64,000 bases of DNA from Panagrolaimus kolymaensis (taxonomy: Eukaryota; Nematoda; Chromadorea; Rhabditida; Panagrolaimidae), in assembly GCA_028622995.1 (NCBI GenBank), contig JAJQJQ010000049.1, positions 620,001 to 684,000 of the forward strand, in the 5' to 3' direction. The position numbers and the translations under genes were made by a program. Every line of letters starts with the position of its first letter. Position 1 is the first letter of the stretch. Positions 59,401 through 64,000 of the stretch are shown piece after piece. Under the pieces are notes generated by a model, which was not told where the DNA came from, searched no databases, and saw only the letters and a program-made list of their open reading frames with translations.

Positions 59401-61149
59401 TTACAACGTTGGGTTATGGAATTGCAAGAGATGAACATCAAATTCTGCTTCATAAAAGGAAAAAGTAACACCTGCGCCGACGCTTTAAGCCGTGTGGAGC
59501 CTGAAGGCCAGCTTTATGGCTTAGACGAGCTACCGGACCTAATGGAGCCACCCATGTGCCTTGCAATAACTGAAGAAGATGCAATAACCGATGAAGAAGA
59601 AACAAGACTTGTTGATGCAAAAATACCTGCAAATGTCTTGCTCGAATCGGACATGAGTGGCGAAATAAGAACGATCGATGTCCTAAAAGAACAACTACGT
59701 GATCCCAAACTAAAAGTAATTTTGGATTATCTGAAAGATAATAAACTCCCAACAGATCCCAAAGAAGCTGAAAAAGTTAAAAAGGCAACAATCGGCTTCG
59801 GCATTGATGACTTGGGAAGACTTTGCCGCATCGACAAAGCTGAAAATATTGATGGCTTCGAGCCATCACGACCATTAGTAATTCCACAATCATTAAAGAA
59901 ATTCATCTTTGATTTCTTTCACTCTTCGCTAGAAGCGGGAGGACATTTAACACCACGAAAAAGTTTAAGAAAAGCTAAACATTACTGGTGGAAAGGAATG
60001 TATCAATCATTTAAAGATTACAGTAATCAATGCATTCCATGTCAAAAAAGAAGAAATCAAGTACCACCTGTTAGAGTACCTATGGTGGTATCTTCACATG
60101 ACACTTGTTGGGCCATTTTAGCTTTAGATTTAGCTGGACCTTACACAGTAAGTGAAGATTGCCGATATGTAATGAACGTCATAGATTTATTTTCACGTTA
60201 TTTAATCTCGATTCCAGTCAGTGATTCTCGGAGTTATACGCTGGGTAAAGCATTATGGGAAAAAGTGATTCTTGTTCATGGTGCGCCTTCTCGACTACTA
60301 ACTGATAACGCGACAAGTTTCAAATCTGACTTTTACCTCGAGGTGTGTAAACTTATGAAGATAAACAAGATCTTCGCTTCGATAGCTTGGAGCAGAGGTA
60401 ACTCATGCTGCGAAAGAAGCTTCAGAAGTTTGCAGGACATGATAAGCAAAGTAGTGAACGCTGACCACTCAAATTGGGCATCTTTTGTTCCAGCAATGGC
60501 ATTTTGCTACAACACATCCACGCAGCTTTCAACCCTGGACACTCCATATCACATGATTCATGGACGAGATCCAATTTTCTCAATGGACAGGCTTTTGTTT
60601 CCACAAAGAAGAACAGTCCCGATTGATACTGATGTAAGTGAATTAAAACATTCAATTATGCTAAACTTACAAAATGCATGGAAACTTGCCAAAGAAAATA
60701 GTGATAAACAAGCTGAGGAAATGAAAAGTCGCTATGATCTCAAAGTGAAAGATCCCAATATCACAGTTGGAAGTAGAGTTTGGTTAAGGAGAACCAACTT
60801 TGCCGTTGGAAAAGTAAAGAAGTTTCAACTCAGATTCATCAAGCAATTCCGAGTTATTCGGGTGAAGTATCCCCACGCATATATAACAAGCTTAACTTGC
60901 CCTCAAAGCCAACCACGAAGAGTCCACCTAAACCAATTAAAAATTTGTTTAGAACCGACAGGTCCAGCACTAACAAAAAGGAAGCTTCCATTGATTGAAA
61001 AAGAAGATTTGGAAGCCCTTCAAGCAGAAAAAGTTAAGATGATTGGCTACAATCATCCTGATGATAGTTGCAGCGAAGAAGAAGATAATGGACCTGAACC
61101 AAGTAACAAACGAGAAATAAAAAAGCCACAAAGATTTTCTCCTGCATAA
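53413..61149 (+). CDS. 2578-aa polyprotein: zinc knuckles, envelope-like glycoprotein, PR, RT, RNase H, IN
   Basis: One uninterrupted frame. Approximate residues: four CCHC knuckles and a fifth lacking its second Cys (75-195); hydrophobic signal-like segment (~250), short glycosylated loop, TM (~316); acidic cytosolic part; six CCHC knuckles (515-665); second signal-like segment (~695); envelope-like ectodomain with many Cys and N-x-S/T sites; furin-type site RSKR (~970); membrane anchor (~1225); aspartic protease DSGA (~1337); RT with YVDDIV (~1760); RNase H (~1910); integrase HHCC (~2175) and DDE residues (D at ~2297, E at ~2333). The first ATG at 53413 lies inside Gag; a stop at 53404 bounds the frame, so the switch from Gag must occur within 53407-53447, or translation starts at that ATG. 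The glycoprotein's fusion class could not be determined by eye. Confidence 0.88.
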   Translation: MKKIMKFIKENNQTFRPLPWGLCPTPNIFHYTNEEAEIAYNNNVESSEADESFEDAAENEENFEARTNQIDYSNHWCFNCCKLGHISKDCQLPMVPREERLCFFCKEKAHPYKVCEKRNEFVDNASFLFFCFKCREYGHKIETCIKPKQLRCFKCKRYGHLRINCDTPKVSLFCNYGKKQNHISANCWKRMKMEKLAKEISNKTPSAFVLNDSHCNKGNHNPSQGLERRQSWPGAVETENKNLSNKGLRVSSTLSLSPLILVSTICALISSSEAFPLNRTNETNNWSLFENINNETIYEDYFDQQDNFNYSEMLPKHWFFWLITFTTVAIIYYTIELLHLIAKKPKRNNYRFSKLVNKDEAKMEENEIIEEKNEMRAIFFEFDERKEFAIYKTLRLLEEGYSFNKHSIVVYLDNIMEKVPCGPIGDLEEEKIEDLVKKARHYAKIDLDAVWETEEIQNLFHLNKESSDSNSLENKKPKIQANNILSIDEGENSSSSKTSKAEIKGVGKYFFCRNCNEKGHTSYRCHKPKGKCQRCGDTNHTTISCTRSRTKCCNFCGFHGHDYEECLRRKLLERKLKAKNDNSRKSQSKTNSSPFRCHQCGNSGHMRSQCRKPAVIICHKCNEIGHKAPQCNKQRRISNPKDSTEIRCWFCGLKGHKNIDCEEKEWRQSLPQSLRGSADSDINTNNKGPRVSLTKNLLPLIFLVCLFISPSEALAPMICQTNAPPTLLSFPEKLDCTSTNDVLFDPVPLKLAVYEPNIKIHSTNAIHCKITDETTLYHTSLAGEPVQKTFVKDKTVTMEECQRMVTRSTCEMGSLKRFDGYTGTDIKPSLDFPYRIVGSFHNKEAKVSNCWAFDATIWVKGSNKTVHSLAGDTSNCAYNEKHCQLADGSMLTWNNNKFETCKFELLKNWEGFVANRIWTSSSGEFSLTFKDIKNFSECGKNLVISDQGYAIKLSDFEILKSARSQKRSKRDSEANFVTPEQLAAQMTAGAQATLRMINQKLNNLVNKDCTALQAIWSSFLANIMSSPTQAVRGLLQKEYLQAEALAPRLVNIYPCTQIYPQEWEFRVDLQLQSCDIPIKLKIQGIERPAFLDPKSMIIAEQPSNTHCPSEIIHFRHNKEIFAFNRTSLTKIKLHVEEWSPVHDHTSLGIIDVQIFHALQLTKLDDVLPIQNIESAMKQATMEAILQRHLKQTGLGNHVYAESPAASLVSKGFYSFLLLEGFDTLQMWTFFCCLLVTLYFIKNVVIPVAIKVALNPNTLLMLNTLLNRGAQAAPLLPTTQIITTLPPDVIQTLARAQAAEAALAATGWPPKIVCALNDEDSDPVTCLVEINGVGVRALVDSGACCSLSPANLAPLFDVFQAENTTLRVISASGGLMPMVAKKVVNLKIGKMMVKTELQFVERGLTSSKFEIILGKDSLRRFPPLTFNWPTDELYFGSMVIPFGTPKFREGSKIKAVKTIRIPPHSQVIMQATVESNAPLRPTTIMIEPDERNKHVQTCYSLLEVFNDDKVKVVMNNGSDKYQTIYKNSTIGKAFTATLKEHQEEQNVYALARFDADPTYKIDLESAAVEGENLKALEELLLSYADCFSTSSYDMGDCILETPKILTTTEIPPKTRPHRVPEKWKPELEKHINNLVETGRIEESDIAWGFPVVLVQKKDGTLRICVDYRKLNAITVEDNYPIPRLDTVLQRLSGSHWLTVLDATKGYMQIKLEDTSRFKIGILTESNLYACRYLPFGMKNASSIFSRQMARILKGLDDCVANYVDDIVCFTKSPDFQEHLKALRRVLDRFRLHKMKLAPHKCEVARKSITLLGHIVDSSGTRPSERLTEKIREFPVPKNLNEVRRWLGLCNFFRRFLRQFATTCEPLTRLTKKEMPFKWTDEQQIAFEDLKKLLCQQPVLRFPDQDKPYHLFCDASSVAQACSLMQRDDEAKAYYAIAHASRTMALSERKQPAIYAEMGSVIFGVREFRHFLWGSEVIVHSDHRPLTYLMAKQQTNAQLQRWVMELQEMNIKFCFIKGKSNTCADALSRVEPEGQLYGLDELPDLMEPPMCLAITEEDAITDEEETRLVDAKIPANVLLESDMSGEIRTIDVLKEQLRDPKLKVILDYLKDNKLPTDPKEAEKVKKATIGFGIDDLGRLCRIDKAENIDGFEPSRPLVIPQSLKKFIFDFFHSSLEAGGHLTPRKSLRKAKHYWWKGMYQSFKDYSNQCIPCQKRRNQVPPVRVPMVVSSHDTCWAILALDLAGPYTVSEDCRYVMNVIDLFSRYLISIPVSDSRSYTLGKALWEKVILVHGAPSRLLTDNATSFKSDFYLEVCKLMKINKIFASIAWSRGNSCCERSFRSLQDMISKVVNADHSNWASFVPAMAFCYNTSTQLSTLDTPYHMIHGRDPIFSMDRLLFPQRRTVPIDTDVSELKHSIMLNLQNAWKLAKENSDKQAEEMKSRYDLKVKDPNITVGSRVWLRRTNFAVGKVKKFQLRFIKQFRVIRVKYPHAYITSLTCPQSQPRRVHLNQLKICLEPTGPALTKRKLPLIEKEDLEALQAEKVKMIGYNHPDDSCSEEEDNGPEPSNKREIKKPQRFSPA

Positions 61150-61605
61150 AAAGGATAAAAACACTGAAATTTCGCATTTCACCCACCATAATTAAACGAC
61201 TCATACTAAAATTATAAATAATTTTAGGTACATCACTCAACAACAAACGATGACGAAGTTTTAACTTCGAGAATTAAGTATCATTTTTAGATAAAATGAT
61301 AGTATTCGAAATCTTTACCGGAGATGATATTTAATTCCCGAGGAAAAACAACCTCGATGAAAACTCAAAAAGAATATCGCCAAAATAATGTTATTTTCAT
61401 TCCTTGTTATCCTCTCCTAAACTTTACCACATTTATTCGCGATTATTCCGTATATGTTCTCGTGAAATAATAACGTGGCGAGCATTAATGTATTTTTTTT
61501 TCTCGCGAAATCACATAACATTTACTTCAAGTTAATACACGGACTAAAATACTCATTCATTTTTCAGTTACTAGCAAAACTTAGTGAATCTTGATTAGTT
61601 CCAAA
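61150..61605 (+). other. Spacer after pol with stem-loops and a splice acceptor
   Basis: No ORF. Holds three consecutive inverted repeats between 61254 and 61356 and a CATTTTTCAG acceptor ending at 61567. It lacks a TGTAAGG LTR start, so the 3' LTR does not begin here. Confidence 0.6.
61254..61356 (+). repeat. Three adjacent stem-loop-forming inverted repeats
   Basis: CGAAGTT/AACTTCG at 61254-61269; TATCATTTT/AAAATGATA at 61279-61301 with a 5-nt loop; CGAGG/CCTCG at 61339-61356 with an 8-nt loop. Confidence 0.6.
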
Positions 61606-62102
61606 ATGGATGCAAACAGCAGTGGTCAACCACCACCAGGAAAGCGTCCGAGTCAAATATCGACGATTGAAAGTGCTTCATCAGCTGGGCCACCAAACAA
61701 AGCTCCTCGAGGAAGCAGAAGAAAAAAGAACGGCGGTTCGGCCGCCAACAACCAAGAATATCCAAAAAACTATCAAGGTGGTTCGTCCACCATTTACCTT
61801 CCAAACGCTCAAAGTGGTTCGTCCACTGCCTACCATCCAAATAATCAAAGTGGTTCGTCCACTGTCAACCTTCCAAACTCATATGCGTCAGCAATCCAAC
61901 GGCCAATGCCAACAGGCTTACCAGGATTTTATTGCAATCATTTCCAACAACAACCACTAGGTTACCGATTAAATAACGACGGATCGGTCAATAATACCTA
62001 TCTTCAACAACCACATACACCACCCATGGATAATCCCAATGCAGCTATGAACATTCAAAAGCCTCAAAATGGAAGAAAAGTATATGCTCAAGTAGTAGCA
62101 AC
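61606..62102 (+). pseudogene. Third ORF after pol, interrupted by hAT copy 2
   Basis: Starts at ATG 61606, 39 bp after a TTTTTCAG acceptor, and is open for 165 codons plus two bases until the hAT end at 62103. It is rich in Ser, Gly, Pro, Asn and Gln, with a basic patch (APRGSRRKKNGG) and three repeats of a GSSTxYxPNxQS unit (residues about 62-98). No conserved domain. Ending in GRKVYAQVVAT at the break, it has the look of a leader to a nucleic-acid-binding ORF such as ORF1 of non-LTR elements, but equally it may be an accessory ORF of the LTR element expressed from a spliced mRNA. Open residues past 62102 are transposon sequence. Confidence 0.5.
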
Positions 62103-62125
62103 CAGTGTTCTGCCTTTTCCATTTT

Positions 62126-62224
62126 ATCGCCGCCGCCGCCGCCGCCGCCGCCGGCGGCGACGTCGAAAATTTGGCGGCGCCGACGGCTGCGCCGCCGCCG
62201 CCATATCGCCGCCACGCCGCCAAA
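62126..62224. repeat. GC-rich subterminal repeat of hAT copy 2
   Basis: Same GCC/GGC block as at 2784-2882, with the same triplet count, unusual for a triplet repeat that should vary in length between old copies. Confidence 0.75.
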
Positions 62225-62295
62225 ATAGATAAATTTTTTTCTATATAGACACAATTCTTTAAAAAAAAGTTTATTATAACAAAAAGACAAAACAA

Positions 62296-64000
62296 TTAAA
62301 ATTTAATACGGTCATCATTAAAAGATAACATACACTTTCTTTTTAAGTAAGCACTGGTTGAGTTGCATTTGTGGCCACCCGAATGAAGAGCCAGCTTTGA
62401 AAAAAAGCATTCAACACTTCCACTGGTTGCTGGAATGTTTAAAAAATGAAGGAAAAGCTTGTAAGCATTTGGAAATTTATATTGAGCGATTCTCCAATAA
62501 TCTTTTGACAATTTTGAAGAATGAATACGGATATCCTTGTAATAATTTCCAAACTCTTCCAATAAGCTTTCTTGCGTGTTTTCATTATTTTGCGAATCAA
62601 GAATCAAATTTTGATCAAAGCCGAAGATTGAATTGTTTTTTGATTGAACTTGGGATGATACTGGTACAGGTGAAAGTGTTGTTTTTGGAAGCTAAAAAAA
62701 CAAAGTTGTAACTGCTCAAGCAAATAAACGTGAAAACATACATGAGCAAATAAAACAGGCAACATTTCAGCAAATTCAGCTTCATTTACTAAATGAGCAA
62801 CCGCGGGATCAAATATTCCAGCAATGCGAAATTTGATATTGTACTTTTCGTCGTTTACATCAAGTATATACCCAAATCTGGATGAAATTCTTTCGCTTAA
62901 ACCAATTGATACAAAGCTATTTTGATCCTAAAATGCAATTGGTTAAAGGAAATGATAAAAAATAATGCTTACTTCGAGAATATTTACCAAATGGTGCAGT
63001 CCGTAATAAACCAAAGAAATTGTAGGGTAGTTTTGGCCTTGAAGTTTATCGGTGAATAATTTGATTGGCTTTGTAGCAGCAACAACTTTTTGTAGTAATT
63101 CCATATTTGATAAAGAAACAAATGGCCACCTTTGACGAGTACATATTATTGAAACATCAGAATGCACTTCAAGAAACCTTTCATATGTAGTAAAAACGGA
63201 CGACCAACGAGTTATAACAGGAGCAAGCAAAGATTTGTCTGATGACTTTTTGAGAGCAGAAGTTGCGTTATGAGAATGCCTGAATCTGTTAATTACTGCC
63301 ATGACTTCCTATAAAATAATTTTAGTTACGGCATTAATATTCTTATAAACAAACTTTATGTAAAATCTTTAATGAGATATCATTGGAAAGAACATCTTTG
63401 AGTACCAACTGAAGCGTATGCGCAATACATTTTTGTTGTTTATAAACGTAAAATTCTTCAATTTCATGTGCTTCTTCAAAACAATCTTCTAATTCATTAA
63501 CGATATTTCCTCCATCATCAGCGACATTCTCTTCATTATCAGACGTCATTTCTTCATCCTCACCAGTATTTTCTTGTTCTCTTTCAGCTCCATCAGAACA
63601 TTCAGCATCATCGCTTTCTTCAGCATTAGTAGCTTCATCATCAATGGTTACAAGTTTAGTCATATTCCTAAAATGAAAAAGGATTTTTTTAACAATATTA
63701 ATTAATGAAACCATACTTAAAAGTTCTTATCATATTGGCCGCACCATCAGTTACAACTGCAACAATATCATCCCAGCAAAGGTCAAATTCCATTAGAACT
63801 TCGTCCATAACCAGACCAATGTAAGCGGATGTATGTGCTTCAGTTAGTTCTTTAAGATCCAAAGCAAGTACCTTGACGGAGCAATCAGTTTTATCAATAT
63901 ACGATGCCATAATTCCCAGAAAACTATTCTTCATTGATTTTGTTGTTGCAATATCGATTATTAGCGAAAGATGGCCCTTCATTTCTTGTAATTTTTCTTT
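62296..64000 (-). CDS. hAT transposase, copy 2 (N-terminal exon outside window)
   Basis: Exons 62296-62691, 62742-62927, 62973-63308, 63355-63667 and 63717 onward (partial), exactly the copy 1 positions plus 59342. Translations of the shared exons are the same as in copy 1 and carry the same motifs: VVTDGAANM, CIAHTLQLVL, TRWSS, and the dimerisation segment with SVECFF. The BED-finger exon and the right end of the element lie past 64000, so integrity of the whole copy cannot be judged. Confidence 0.9.

Larger units (their letters stand above)
50586..62102 (+). mobile_element. Large Ty3/Gypsy-type LTR retroelement with envelope-like region, interrupted by hAT copy 2
   Basis: The 5' LTR spans 50586-51310 (TGTAAGG…CCTTACA). 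A PBS-like sequence, Gag (51393-53447) and an overlapping 2578-aa ORF (53413-61149) follow, all uninterrupted. Downstream is a third ORF (61606-62102) behind a splice acceptor, itself split by the second hAT copy. The 3' LTR is not in the window; it must lie past the hAT insertion if the element is complete. RT (YVDDIV), RNase H, and HHCC/DDE integrase in the order PR-RT-RH-IN place it with Ty3/Gypsy. Position of the glycoprotein ahead of the protease is unusual. Confidence 0.85.
62103..64000 (-). mobile_element. hAT transposon, copy 2, cut by the window end
   Basis: Starts with the same CAGTGTTCTGCC end and follows copy 1 at a constant offset of 59342 bp without any indel to position 64000. 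I noticed no base difference in the parts compared. The target site on the left is GTAGCAAC (62095-62102), different from that of copy 1; the right duplicate is outside the window. It is inserted in the third ORF of the LTR region. Confidence 0.94.

Noticed and set aside
61150..61600. Possible 3' LTR of the large retroelement
   Set aside because: No TGTAAGG start and no similarity to 50586-51310 seen; the stretch holds stem-loops and an acceptor instead.
62101..62232. Arg-rich C-terminal tail of the third ORF after the retroelement
   Set aside because: These residues are the hAT end and its triplet repeat; the native frame stops being native at 62102.
1..64000. CRISPR arrays, tRNA or rRNA genes, spliced-leader RNA gene
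   Set aside because: No regular spacer array, no B-box-like tRNA core and no spliced-leader sequence was noticed; a covariance-model search was not possible here.

Overview
The window looks like a contig from a nematode. The background is extremely A/T-rich with long homopolymers. Introns are mostly 45-60 bp with GTAAGT-like donors and TTTTCAG/TTTTAG acceptors. The gene families are typical of nematodes: MATH-BTB paralogues, a transthyretin-like secreted protein, an F-box protein, a MOLO-1-like secreted protein and a serpentine receptor. A rhabditid of the Tylenchina/Panagrolaimid type would fit, but this is inference from gene content only.

Layout. 1-2.7 kb: A/T-rich sequence with one possible minus-strand exon. 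2.76-5.43 kb: a complete hAT transposon (TIRs, exact 8-bp TSD, six-exon transposase that splices to an open 632-aa frame). 7.3-12.1 kb: a 4.8-kb segment bounded by 20-bp CACTG inverted repeats and TA dinucleotides, carrying two divergent spliced genes, neither recognisable as a transposase. 12.1-26.2 kb: a gene-poor A/T desert with one low-complexity basic ORF. 26.2-40.0 kb: the host gene block, with a metazoan lipid phosphate phosphatase, ribosomal protein L10 (uL16), a transthyretin-like protein, four BTB genes in tandem, and a second PAP2 phosphatase that looks fungal in type. 40.5-44.9 kb: two short non-coding LTR elements with intact LTRs and TSDs, and a 117-bp hAT-type MITE. 45.1-49.9 kb: an F-box gene, a gene with HAT-repeat-like motifs, a GPCR and a small membrane ORF, all on the minus strand. 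50.4 kb to the end: a MOLO-1-like first exon cut by a large LTR retroelement, which is itself cut by a second, apparently identical copy of the hAT transposon running off the window edge.

The most unusual object is the LTR retroelement. Its 684-aa Gag is followed by an overlapping 2578-aa uninterrupted ORF. In that ORF, arrays of CCHC zinc knuckles and an envelope-like glycoprotein region (signal-like segment, furin-type site, membrane anchor) lie before protease, reverse transcriptase, RNase H and integrase, rather than after them. A knuckle-plus-hydrophobic-segment module occurs three times across the two ORFs. A further ORF behind a splice acceptor lies downstream. The second object worth attention is the 4.8-kb two-gene TIR element.

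Exon coordinates were derived by hand from splice consensus and reading phase; all spliced totals given are multiples of three.
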